64,000 bases of DNA, from the NCBI RefSeq assembly GCF_023921125.1, contig NZ_CP099466.1, forward strand, positions 558,001 to 622,000, read 5' to 3'. Positions within the stretch are counted from its first letter, which is position 1. Each line of letters opens with the position of its first letter. The DNA is from Arthrobacter caoxuetaonis (GTDB taxonomy: Bacteria; Actinomycetota; Actinomycetes; Actinomycetales; Micrococcaceae). Under the pieces are notes generated by a model. The model saw only the letters and a program-made list of their open reading frames with translations. It made no database searches and was not told the DNA's origin. Positions 25,967 through 34,441 of this stretch are shown piece by piece. Made by a program: the position numbers and the translations under genes.

Positions 25967-27574
25967 ATGGCCGTTTCCACGGACGCACCCGTCCGCCCGT
26001 CCAAACCCGCACCGGTCCGCGAGCGCAGGCGCAGTCCCGACTCGATCGCCGGAACGCTGGCCAAGATCCTGCTTCTGGGACTCGTGGACGCGTTCGCCGT
26101 CTACGTTCTGATGATGCTCTTCCTTGCCGAAGAGTGGGTCATCCTTGCCGTGGCGGCCGGCGTGACGCTGGCGATCAACTGGATCTACCTGCGGCGGGGC
26201 GGCCTTCCGGCCAAGTACCTGGCACCCGGGGTGCTGTTCCTGCTGGTCTTCCAGGTTTTCGTGGTCGTCTACAGCGGTTACGTGGCCTTTACGAATTACG
26301 GCGACGGGCATAACAGCACCAAGGAAGACGCCGTCGCTGCAATCTCCCTGACCGCCCAGCAGCGGGTGCCCGACTCCCCGGCCTACCAGGTCTCCGTGGT
26401 GGAGCAGGGGAACGAGCTGTTCCTGCTGGTTACCGATCCGGACGGACGGGTTCAGCTCGGCGGCAGCGAGCAGCCGCTCGAAGAGGTCCAGGACGCCCAG
26501 CTCGGCGGAACCGGCAAGGCGACCGGTGTCCAGGGCTATGAAACCCTCGCCTTCAATGACCTGCTCAACAGGCAGTCGGAGATCCTGGAACTCACGGTCC
26601 CTTTCTCCGAGGACCTCGACGACGGGACGCTGAAGACTGCTGACGGCTCCAACGCCTATGTCTACAAGCCGGTGCTGGTCTATGACGAAGCAGCAGATAC
26701 CTTCACCAGTTCCGAGACGGGAACCGTCTACCGCGACAGCGGCGAGGGGTCCTTCGTTTCCGAAGACGGGGAACGGCTTGCCACCGGCTGGAAGATCAAC
26801 GTCGGCTTCGAGAACTTCCAGCACGCCGTCACGGACCCGGAGCTCCGCGGACCGCTGCTGAGCGTGATCGGCTGGACCTTTACCTTCGCGGTTGCCTCCG
26901 TGGCACTTTGCTTCGGGCTGGGGCTGTTCCTGGCGATCACGTTCAACCACCCCACGCTCAAGGGCAAACGCACCTACCGGGTGCTGATGATCATGCCCTA
27001 CGCTTTCCCTGCCTTCCTCGCCGGACTGGTCTGGTCAGGCATGCTGAACCAGGAGTTCGGCTTCATCAACGGGACGTTCTTCGGCGGTGCGTCCATTCCC
27101 TGGCTGAACGACCCCTGGCTGGCCAAAGCCAGCGTGCTGCTCGTGAACACCTGGCTGGGTTTCCCCTACATGTTCCTTGTCTGCACCGGTGCCCTGCAGT
27201 CCCTGCCCGAGGAAGTGAACGAGGCCGCGAGAATGGACGGCGCCTCCGCCTGGCGGATCTTCCGTTCCATCAAGCTCCCGCTGCTGCTGGTCTCCACTGC
27301 ACCGCTGCTGATTTCCACGTTCGCGTTCAACTTCAACAACTTCAACGTGATCTTCATGCTCACCGGCGGCGGCCCGCGCTTCCCGGGCACCAGCCAGGAC
27401 ATCGGCGCCACCGACCTGCTGATCACCGTGGTCTACAAGGTGGCCTTCGGGCAGGGGACGGGCCGTGACTACGGTCTGGCCAGCGCACTGGCGATCCTCA
27501 TCTTCGTCATCGTCGCCGTCATTTCCGCCGTCAGCTTTAGGCAGACCAAGTCGCTGGAAGAAGTGAACTCATGA
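25967..27574 (+). CDS. malF: Maltodextrin ABC transporter permease MalF
   Basis: A 535-residue membrane protein, long for the family because, like enteric MalF, it has a large extracytoplasmic insert (about residues 110-290) between early helices. The C-terminal half carries the transport core with the EAA loop EVNEAARMDGASAWRIFRSIKLP, which contacts the ATPase. GTAGGAG precedes ATG 25967. No ATPase gene is in the cluster, as is usual for actinobacteria that share a common MsiK-type ATPase. It overlaps malG by 4 bases (ATGA). Confidence 0.88.
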   Translation: MAVSTDAPVRPSKPAPVRERRRSPDSIAGTLAKILLLGLVDAFAVYVLMMLFLAEEWVILAVAAGVTLAINWIYLRRGGLPAKYLAPGVLFLLVFQVFVVVYSGYVAFTNYGDGHNSTKEDAVAAISLTAQQRVPDSPAYQVSVVEQGNELFLLVTDPDGRVQLGGSEQPLEEVQDAQLGGTGKATGVQGYETLAFNDLLNRQSEILELTVPFSEDLDDGTLKTADGSNAYVYKPVLVYDEAADTFTSSETGTVYRDSGEGSFVSEDGERLATGWKINVGFENFQHAVTDPELRGPLLSVIGWTFTFAVASVALCFGLGLFLAITFNHPTLKGKRTYRVLMIMPYAFPAFLAGLVWSGMLNQEFGFINGTFFGGASIPWLNDPWLAKASVLLVNTWLGFPYMFLVCTGALQSLPEEVNEAARMDGASAWRIFRSIKLPLLLVSTAPLLISTFAFNFNNFNVIFMLTGGGPRFPGTSQDIGATDLLITVVYKVAFGQGTGRDYGLASALAILIFVIVAVISAVSFRQTKSLEEVNS

Positions 27575-28506
27575 GCACCTCCACCTCAGTTCCGTCCAGG
27601 CTCGCCGCGGAAGCCCCGCGCCCCGGGCCCGCCGTCCGGCCCACCCGCCGCAGTTTTGGAGCCTGGTTCAAGGACACCGGATGGCGGCACCTGGTGGGCC
27701 TGGTGATGACGGTCTTCGCCCTGCTGCCGCTGGCGTACGTCCTCTCCGCTGCCCTCAGCCCCAGCGGAACCCTGGTTGCCTCGTCCGGACTGTTCCGGGA
27801 CATTGGGTTCGCCAACTTCCAGGCACTCTTTTCAGACCCGCAGAAACCGTTCGCCCGCTGGTTCCTGAACACCCTGGTGATCGGCGTGGTCACCAGCGTC
27901 GCAACGGTCTTCCTGGGGGCGCTGGCCGCCTACAGCTTCTCCCGGATGCGCTTCACCGGGCGGCGGATGGGCCTGCTGAGCCTCCTGCTGCTGCAGATGT
28001 TCCCGCAGATGCTGGGGGTAGTTGCCATCTTCCTGCTGCTCTCGGAAATTTCGGACATCGTTCCCTGGCTTGGGCTGGGCAGTCAGCTGGGCCTGATCAT
28101 GGTCTACCTGGGCGGGGCGCTTGGGGTGAACACCTACCTGATGTACGGGTTCTTCAACACGGTCCCCAAGACGCTCGACGAAGCGGCACGGATTGACGGT
28201 GCCGGGCATTTCCAGATCTTCTTCACCATCATCCTTCGCCTGGTGACTCCCATCCTGGCGATCGTGGGCCTGCTGACCTTCATCACCACCACGGGGGAGT
28301 TCATGATCGCCTCCATTGTCCTCAACGATCCGGATAGCCAGACCCTCGCCGTCGGGCTCTATTCCTTCGTGGGGGACAACCAGTCCCGGACGTGGGGCGT
28401 CTTCTCCGCCGGAGCGGTGCTGGCAGCCGTGCCGGTGATGGTGTTGTTCCTGTTCCTGCAGCGCTACATCGCCTCCGGCCTGGTCGCGGGCGCAGTGAAG
28501 GGCTGA
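27571..28506 (+). CDS. malG: Maltodextrin ABC transporter permease MalG
   Basis: A 311-residue permease with six transmembrane segments and the EAA loop TLDEAARIDGAGHFQIFFTI. The C-terminal TFITTTGEFMIASIVL segment is typical of MalG proteins that reach into the substrate path. The start ATG 27571 overlaps the malF stop, so the two subunits are made in equal amounts. It is the last gene of the operon; only 10 bases separate it from the convergent aldo/keto reductase gene and I see no terminator hairpin there. Confidence 0.88.
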   Translation: MSTSTSVPSRLAAEAPRPGPAVRPTRRSFGAWFKDTGWRHLVGLVMTVFALLPLAYVLSAALSPSGTLVASSGLFRDIGFANFQALFSDPQKPFARWFLNTLVIGVVTSVATVFLGALAAYSFSRMRFTGRRMGLLSLLLLQMFPQMLGVVAIFLLLSEISDIVPWLGLGSQLGLIMVYLGGALGVNTYLMYGFFNTVPKTLDEAARIDGAGHFQIFFTIILRLVTPILAIVGLLTFITTTGEFMIASIVLNDPDSQTLAVGLYSFVGDNQSRTWGVFSAGAVLAAVPVMVLFLFLQRYIASGLVAGAVKG

Positions 28507-28516
28507 CGCGGGCAGG

Positions 28517-29503
28517 TTAGAAGCCGACGACGCCGTGCGGGATGTAGTGCTCGTCCAGCAGTGCCAGGTCCTCCGAGGTGAGCTGCATGTCCAGGGCGCC
28601 GACGTCGTCCTCCAGATGCCCCACCCTGGTGGCACCGACCAGCGGCGCCGTTACCACGGGATGCGCCATCACCCAGGCGATGGCCACCTGCGCCCTGCTG
28701 GTTCCATGCGCCTGGGCGACCTCACCGACGGCATCGGAGACCAGCCGGTCGGTGGACTCGTACGCGCCATAGAGCCTGTCGTCCAAAGCATCCCGCCCGC
28801 GGTGCCTGCTTGGCTCGTCCCAGGGGCGTGAGAGCCTGCCCCGCGCCAGCGGGCAGTACGCCAGGACGCCGATTCCCTGGTCCTCGCAGAGCGGGTACAT
28901 CTCCCGTTCCTCTTCCCGGTAGATCAGGTTGTAGTGGTCCTGCATGGTGATGAAGGGCGTCCATCCGTGTTCCTGCTGCAGGCAGAGGGCCCGGGCGAAC
29001 TGCCAGGCGTATGTGGTCGACGCGCCGATGTACCGGACCTTTCCGTCCCGGACCAGCTGGTCCAGGGTGGAGAGCGTTTCCTCCAGCGGCGTCGTCCCGT
29101 CCCAGCGGTGGATCTGGTACAGATCGATGTAGTCGGTTCCGAGCCGGCGCAGGCTTTGGTCCACCTGCCACAGGATGTGCTTGCGGGACAGTCCCCAGCC
29201 GTTGGGCCCTCGGGACATCTCGCCGTGGACTTTGGTGGCGATGACAACCTCTTCGCGGCGGGCGTACTCGGCCAGCGCGACGCCGAGGATGCGCTCGCTG
29301 TCCCCGGCTGAGTAGACGTTTGCCGTATCGAAGAGGTTAATGCCCAGTTCCACGGCCCGCCGGATGAGGAGCTTGGATTCGTCCTCGCGCAGCGTCCAGT
29401 CATGGTTGCCGCGGTGCGGGTCACCGAAGCTGAGGCATCCCAGCCCGAGCGCGGACACTGTCAGGCCGGAGTTGCCAAGCTTGGCGTAGCGCATGGAGTT
29501 CAT
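28517..29503 (-). CDS. Aldo/keto reductase
   Basis: A 328-residue TIM-barrel NADPH-dependent oxidoreductase. The catalytic tetrad is complete: Asp59 and Tyr64 in FDTANVYSAGDSE, Lys91 in VVIATKVHG and His132 in LYQIHRWDG. It resembles the YajO/Tas branch (MRYAKLGNSGLTVSALGLG start, MQDHYNLIYREEEREM). It reduces aldehydes or ketones of unknown identity. ATG 29503 follows GGAGG and AAGG. It converges on malG and shows no link to the glucoside pathway beyond position. Confidence 0.88.
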   Translation of the reverse strand: MNSMRYAKLGNSGLTVSALGLGCLSFGDPHRGNHDWTLREDESKLLIRRAVELGINLFDTANVYSAGDSERILGVALAEYARREEVVIATKVHGEMSRGPNGWGLSRKHILWQVDQSLRRLGTDYIDLYQIHRWDGTTPLEETLSTLDQLVRDGKVRYIGASTTYAWQFARALCLQQEHGWTPFITMQDHYNLIYREEEREMYPLCEDQGIGVLAYCPLARGRLSRPWDEPSRHRGRDALDDRLYGAYESTDRLVSDAVGEVAQAHGTSRAQVAIAWVMAHPVVTAPLVGATRVGHLEDDVGALDMQLTSEDLALLDEHYIPHGVVGF

Positions 29504-29628
29504 GACCTTGCCTCCAAGAATGTTGCCTCGGGCAGCGGGAGCGCCGGCGGCACCGCCGGTACTGCCGATGCTACGGCGGCCGTTGCACGGGGTACAGGGT
29601 CAGGGGGCTTCACAGCGGACAGCAGGGC

Positions 29629-30462
29629 TCAGCCGGGCCGCGCGGTGCGAAGCTCTACAGTCTCGGCGATCTCGGCAAGCCGGCTGGCGCGGGCGGACTC
29701 TGCCGGCGTGAACGGCTCCCCGGGCCGGATGAACCTCAGCGCCTCGTCCCAGGCCGTGGGGACCTTTAGGACCGGGGTTCCATATTCCGGCCCGCCCGGA
29801 GCGAGGCGGGACGGATCAACCACCAGTTCCGCCGCGAGGAGTTCCGAGACGGCCCAGCCGAGCTCCTGCGGGTTGGCCGCCACCCGTGCGCCCAAGGCCA
29901 GGGCCTTGGTTTGGCCGTCGGCCAGGGCCAAAGCCGTCGTGGGCCAAACCAGCACAGACCCGGCTCCGCCGTCGGCAAGCGCCTCGGCCACGTCGTGTTC
30001 CCGCAGCCCAGGCGGTCCGGAGACCACGAGCTCGTCCATGACTCCGCCGGGCACTGGTTGCGAGGTAATCGAGAGGATATTCGCACGGGACCGTGCCAGC
30101 GCATGGGCCAGGTCCTCCAATGCACCGGGAGTATCCGCGAGGACCACGCGTGCCCTCCAGAGGGTTCCCGAACCGGCCAGCATGCTCCGCTGCCGCAGCG
30201 CCGGACCGTGGAGCCAGCTGTGCAGCAGCCGGCGGGCCGAAGGCTCGGCCACCCAAATCACCAGGACCGTGGCGGTGACCGTGAGCAGCAGGACTTTGGA
30301 CAGGTAGGGAAGATCCGCCTGCAGGACGGCAGCGTGGACCAGGAGTTCGATGGGGAGCATGGCGGCAACGTTGGCGGCCGTGAGGCGGGTACGGCCCGGC
30401 CGCGGCAGCTGGCCGCAGGACCCGCAGGCCAGATCGGAAGCGGAGGCAGGGCGTTTCGTCAT
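29629..30462 (-). CDS. Membrane-anchored ACT-domain protein
   Basis: A 277-residue protein from ATG 30462. A CxxC pair (Cys13, Cys16 in LACGSCGQLPRPGR) precedes two transmembrane helices at about 32-50 and 56-73. An ACT domain follows at about 103-175 (ARVVLADTPGALEDLAHALA, ANILSITSQPVPGGVMDEL). ACT domains bind amino acids or similar small ligands. The last 100 residues are Ala/Pro-rich without a recognised domain. There is no clear ribosome-binding site. The combination suggests a membrane sensor; its output is unknown. Confidence 0.7.
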   Translation of the reverse strand: MTKRPASASDLACGSCGQLPRPGRTRLTAANVAAMLPIELLVHAAVLQADLPYLSKVLLLTVTATVLVIWVAEPSARRLLHSWLHGPALRQRSMLAGSGTLWRARVVLADTPGALEDLAHALARSRANILSITSQPVPGGVMDELVVSGPPGLREHDVAEALADGGAGSVLVWPTTALALADGQTKALALGARVAANPQELGWAVSELLAAELVVDPSRLAPGGPEYGTPVLKVPTAWDEALRFIRPGEPFTPAESARASRLAEIAETVELRTARPG

Positions 30463-30555
30463 GGGCCCAGTGTCGCGGGGGACCTGTTTCGCGCGTATTG
30501 CGGGTGCGTCAATTGTGCGTGGCACAGGGTCTGCCTCCCGGGCAGGACCGGGACC

Positions 30556-30561
30556 TATACT
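30556..30561 (+). promoter_or_regulatory. -10 box of a probably leaderless CHAD gene
   Basis: TATACT ends 6 bases before ATG 30568, and no Shine-Dalgarno is present. The -35 region at 30532-30538 is poor. The distance matches that seen before zapE. Confidence 0.5.
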
Positions 30562-30567
30562 TCAGCC

Positions 30568-31485
30568 ATGGTTTTTGCTCCCAAAGGTCCCAGCGCCGGG
30601 CAGGACAGCAGTGCGGGTGCGGAGAAGGGCGCCGCAGCCCTGCTGCTGGCGTACCTGCAGGAGCAGCTTGCTGAACTGCTCCGGCAGCAGGAAAGGGTCC
30701 GGGCCGAGGAACCGGAGGCCGTCCATAAGATGAGGGTGAGCACCCGCCGTCTGCGTTCGGCGCTGGCCAGCTACCGCCGCCTGCTTGAAAAGGAACCGGC
30801 CCGCAGCCTGCGCGGTGACCTGAAATGGCTGGCACAGGTGCTGGGCGGGGCCCGTGATGCACAAGTGATGCGCCACCGGCTGCAGGCCCTCGTGGCATCG
30901 CAGCCTCCGGACCTGGTCCTGGGGCCGGTGGCGGCCCGGATCGACGAAGAACTGCTCAGCGACTATTCGTCCGCCGTCCAGTCGGTGCACCAGGCGCTGG
31001 ACAGCGAGCGCTATGGGCAGATGGTCAAGCAGCTGGCCGGGATGGTAGCGGATCCGCCGTGGAACCAGGCCGAAACCGGTTCGGGGCGGCACACTGCGGA
31101 GGCAATGATCCGCCGGGACCGCGGCCGGCTCCGGGCCCGCGTCAAGGAGGCCAAGGCCGAAAAGGATCCCGAAAAGCGTGCGGAGATCCTTCACGAAGCA
31201 CGCAAGGAGGCCAAGCGGCTGCGCTATGCCGCCGAGGCGTGGAGGCCGGCAGGAGGAAGCGCAGCAGACGCCATGGTGGAAGCCGCCGAGGGACTGCAGA
31301 AAACACTGGGGGAGCACCAGGACAGCGTTGTCACCAGGTCGCTGCTGCGCTGGATGGGAAGTACGGCCGGAGAGGGCGAAAACGGGTTCACTTACGGGCG
31401 CCTCCATGCGATTGAGGAGCACAGGGGAAGGGCCGCGGAGAAGAACTATCGCCGCCTGTGGAACAAGTTTCCGCCAGGGCCCTGA
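30568..31485 (+). CDS. CHAD-domain protein
   Basis: A 305-residue, strongly basic all-helical protein. The CHAD signature is clear: EAVHKMRVSTRRLRSALASYR near the start, LKWLAQVLGGARDAQVMRHRL, and a second half with HEARKEAKRLRYAAEAW and TLGEHQDSVV. CHAD domains bind inorganic polyphosphate through conserved His, Arg and Lys residues and are often found beside CYTH phosphatases or ppk; neither is present here. It begins at ATG 30568 just behind a TATACT box. Confidence 0.85.
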   Translation: MVFAPKGPSAGQDSSAGAEKGAAALLLAYLQEQLAELLRQQERVRAEEPEAVHKMRVSTRRLRSALASYRRLLEKEPARSLRGDLKWLAQVLGGARDAQVMRHRLQALVASQPPDLVLGPVAARIDEELLSDYSSAVQSVHQALDSERYGQMVKQLAGMVADPPWNQAETGSGRHTAEAMIRRDRGRLRARVKEAKAEKDPEKRAEILHEARKEAKRLRYAAEAWRPAGGSAADAMVEAAEGLQKTLGEHQDSVVTRSLLRWMGSTAGEGENGFTYGRLHAIEEHRGRAAEKNYRRLWNKFPPGP

Positions 31486-31609
31486 ACCTCGGCCGCTGTG
31501 AACGGGCACTCTGGACGCGGCGGAGGTGCCGGACATAACCTTCAGGAAGCGGGGGTCAGGTCTCCGGAACCGCCGGGGCGCCCGGTTCCTGCGCTGACGG
31601 AGGGATCCA

Positions 31610-33175
31610 ATGGCATCTCCCTGGGCGCCGCTGCAGAACCGGATGTTCCTCATACTGTGGCTGGCCCAGCTGGGGTCCAACATCGGCAGCTGGATGCAGA
31701 CCGTCGGCGCGCAGTGGTATCTGGTGGAAACCGGCGCCAGTCCCGCCCTGGTATCCCTGGTGCAAACCGCCTCCCTTGCTCCTGCCCTCCTGCTCGGACT
31801 GATTGCGGGCGTCCTCGCCGATGCGTTCAACCGCCGCCGGCTGATCCTGGGCGCCAACCTCTTTGCCGCCGGCGCCGGGATCCTGCTCACGGTCATTGCC
31901 GCGTTGGGCCTGCTCGGGCCCGATGCCCTGCTCCTCTACACGTTCCTGATCGGCTGCGGGGTCGCCCTCAGCTCGCCGGCCTGGCAGGCCATAACCCCCT
32001 CGCTGGTACCGAGGGACCAGATCCGTTCCGCCTCGGCGCTGGGGTCGGTGGCGATGAATGCCGCCCGTGCCATAGGACCGGCCGTGGGAGGCCTGCTGGT
32101 TTCGCTCGCTGGTCCAGCCTTCGTCTTTGGTGTCAATGCGGTGTCTTTCCTGGGCACGGCACTGGCGGTGTTCGTGTGGCGGAGCGCACCGGAGAGTCCT
32201 GCGGACCGCGAACGGGTCGGCGAAGCGATGGCAGCCGGCATCCGTTATGTGCGGGCAGCGCCCAGGATCCGCCGCATCCTGCTGCGCTGCGTGATGTTCA
32301 TGGTTCCGGCCAGCTCCCTGTACGCCTTGCTTCCCATTGCCGTCAACGGCCATCTTCAGCTGGGTTCCTCAGGCTACGGGCTCCTTCTTGGCGCCCTCGG
32401 CATCGGTGCCATCCTCGGAGTGGTAATCCAGGGCCGAGTCCGGGAGCTCTTCCCGGATAACGCCCTGCTGGCAGCGTCCGCCGTGGCGTTCGGGGCCTGC
32501 GTTTTTGCCGCAGGCTACCTCCCCGCGGTACCGCTGGCTGCCCTGCTGGTGCTGGGCGGAGCAGCATGGATCAATACCTTTTCCACGCTCAACAGTGCTG
32601 TGCAGCTGACCCTGCCGGAATGGGTCCGGGCGAGGGGACTTTCCGTCTACCTCATGGTTTTCACCGGAACGCAGGCATTCGGGTCGCTGTTGTGGGGGAG
32701 CCTGGCCACGGCGTACGGCTACTCGGCGGTCCTGGCCGCCGCCGGCGTCGTGCTGGTCCTGGTGGCCGCGAGCGTGGCGGTCCTGCCATTGCTTCCCCGC
32801 ACCGGCAAGCTGGACCGCAGCGTTCCTGAGCCGGACCTTGGGCTGGAGGTCGAAAAGGAGCCGAGACCCGACGACGGGCCGGTGACGGTCTTGGTGGCCT
32901 ATGAACTGGAACCGGGTGAGTCCGCAGCGTTCGTGCAGGCAATGCATGAAGTCCGGCTCTCGCGGATGCGCACCGGAGCCACAGGGTGGGAGCTGGTGCA
33001 TTCGGTGACGGATTCCCGCCAGTTCCGCGAGATTTACGACGTTCCGACGTGGCGCGAGTACATGCGCCAGGAGCATGAACGGCTCACCGGTGAAGACCGG
33101 AAGAACATTGAGCGGGCGGAATCCCTGGCGGCGGAGGAACCACGGACCAGGTGGTTCCTCCCCGCGAAGGCCTAG
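31610..33175 (+). CDS. EntS-type MFS exporter with C-terminal ABM-like domain
   Basis: A 521-residue protein. Residues 1-400 are an MFS_3/EntS-type transporter with 10-12 helices (FLILWLAQLGSNIGSWMQTV, LSSPAWQAITPSLVPRDQI, NAARAIGPAVGG). Residues about 420-510 form a soluble cytoplasmic domain (VTVLVAYELEPGESAAFVQA, FREIYDVPTWREYMRQE) that looks like an antibiotic-biosynthesis-monooxygenase (ABM) ferredoxin fold. The transport part probably exports siderophores or drugs. GACGGAGGGATCCA precedes ATG 31610. Its stop overlaps the stop of the convergent LLM gene within CTAG. Confidence 0.85.
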   Translation: MASPWAPLQNRMFLILWLAQLGSNIGSWMQTVGAQWYLVETGASPALVSLVQTASLAPALLLGLIAGVLADAFNRRRLILGANLFAAGAGILLTVIAALGLLGPDALLLYTFLIGCGVALSSPAWQAITPSLVPRDQIRSASALGSVAMNAARAIGPAVGGLLVSLAGPAFVFGVNAVSFLGTALAVFVWRSAPESPADRERVGEAMAAGIRYVRAAPRIRRILLRCVMFMVPASSLYALLPIAVNGHLQLGSSGYGLLLGALGIGAILGVVIQGRVRELFPDNALLAASAVAFGACVFAAGYLPAVPLAALLVLGGAAWINTFSTLNSAVQLTLPEWVRARGLSVYLMVFTGTQAFGSLLWGSLATAYGYSAVLAAAGVVLVLVAASVAVLPLLPRTGKLDRSVPEPDLGLEVEKEPRPDDGPVTVLVAYELEPGESAAFVQAMHEVRLSRMRTGATGWELVHSVTDSRQFREIYDVPTWREYMRQEHERLTGEDRKNIERAESLAAEEPRTRWFLPAKA

Positions 33176-34215
33176 TCCCCGGCCGCCAGCGCTTCGCGGA
33201 CCCGGGGTGCTACCTCGGATCCATAGAGTTCGATGCACTTCATCAGGTTCTCGTGGGGAAGCGTGCCCAGACTGTACTTAAGATCGAAACGCGACAGTTC
33301 GAGGGTCCGCGCGGTCCGCACGATCTTTGCCGCCACAGTTTCCGGCGAACCGACAAAGAGCGCGCCCTCAGGACCGGCCGATGCTTCATACTCCGAGCGG
33401 CTGACCGGCGGCCAGCCGCGTTCCCTGCCGATCCGGTTCTGCATCGCGGCGTAGTGCGGCCACGCTTCCTCCAGCGCCTGCTCGTCCGTAGCGGCTATGT
33501 AGCCGGGAGAATGCGCCCCGACGGGAAGCATCGGCTTGCCGAACTCCTTCAGCGCCCGCTTGAACAGGGAAACGAACGGGGTGAAGCGGGCAGGTTCCCC
33601 GCCGATGATGGCCAGCATCAGCGGCAGGCCGTAGTGGGCCGCGCGGACAACGGACTGGGGCGTGCCGCCGACGGCGATCCACGCGGGGAGGGCACCGTTT
33701 TCCGTGGGGGGATAAACCAACACGTCGCGCAAGGGAGGCCGGATGGTCCCCTCCCAGCTGACGGGCTTTTCTGCCAGCAGCTTGGTGAACAGATCAAGCT
33801 TCTCTTCGAACAGGACCTCGTAATCAGCCAGGTCGTATCCAAAGAGAGGGAAGGACTCGGTGAAGGAGCCGCGGCCAAGGATGATTTCTGCACGGCCGTT
33901 GGACACGGCGTCGAGCGTTGCGAAACGTTCGTAGACCCGGATGGGGTCGTCGGAGGAAAGGACGGTCACCGCGGATCCCAGGCGGATACGGCTGGTCTGG
34001 CCTGCGATGGCTGCCAGCACGGTCTCCGGCGAGGACACCGCGTAGTCGTCCCGGTGGTGTTCACCAATACCGATGAAATCGAGTCCGAGGGAGTCGGCCA
34101 GGACGGCCTCCGCCACCACGTTGCGGACGACCTGGGGCATCGGCAGCTTGTTGCCCCCGCCGTCGAATGTCACGTCTCCAAACGTGTCCAGTCCCAGTTC
34201 AATCTGCTGTGCCAC
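33172..34215 (-). CDS. LLM-class flavin-dependent oxidoreductase
   Basis: A 347-residue luciferase-like monooxygenase fold protein: LGLDFIGIGEHHRDDYAVSS carries the characteristic GEHH motif, followed by IRLGSAVTVLSSDDPIRVYE and AEIILGRGSFTESFPLFGYD. These enzymes use reduced FMN, or F420 in some actinobacteria, to oxidise small organics. The start is GTG 34215 behind AGAAGGCGG. Upstream lies an ATGCA-AA-TGCAT palindrome and a half IdeR box. Substrate unknown. Confidence 0.88.
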   Translation of the reverse strand: MAQQIELGLDTFGDVTFDGGGNKLPMPQVVRNVVAEAVLADSLGLDFIGIGEHHRDDYAVSSPETVLAAIAGQTSRIRLGSAVTVLSSDDPIRVYERFATLDAVSNGRAEIILGRGSFTESFPLFGYDLADYEVLFEEKLDLFTKLLAEKPVSWEGTIRPPLRDVLVYPPTENGALPAWIAVGGTPQSVVRAAHYGLPLMLAIIGGEPARFTPFVSLFKRALKEFGKPMLPVGAHSPGYIAATDEQALEEAWPHYAAMQNRIGRERGWPPVSRSEYEASAGPEGALFVGSPETVAAKIVRTARTLELSRFDLKYSLGTLPHENLMKCIELYGSEVAPRVREALAAGD

Positions 34216-34238
34216 TCAGTCCGCCTTCTCTCGATCTC

Positions 34239-34272
34239 ATGCAAATGCATCTAATGATGAGCCTAACCTGTC
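34239..34272. promoter_or_regulatory. Palindrome and half IdeR/DtxR-like box between LLM and FemAB genes
   Basis: ATGCA-AA-TGCAT occupies 34239-34250. Just beside it, 34254-34272 matches 13 of 19 positions of the DtxR/IdeR consensus, with the right half AGCCTAACCT complete. An ideR gene is present at 57869. Either element could control the LLM gene; the left half of the iron box is too weak to be sure. Confidence 0.3.
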
Positions 34273-34441
34273 TTGGCGCACGGGTATTCCCGCCGGTCCG
34301 GGTACGGGCCTGCTCCGCCGCGCCGCACCCGGCCGCACGGAGCGCCCCGCGCTCGCAGATAGACTGGAAACCGGTCCGGAGCGCGGCTCCGTGCCCGGGG
34401 GCGACGAGACAGATCCACCAACCGAGGACAGTTGAGGAACT

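Noticed and set aside
24581..26950. 789-residue minus-strand open frame over malE and malF
   Set aside because: It is antisense to two well-supported transporter genes and has no recognisable domain or ribosome-binding site.
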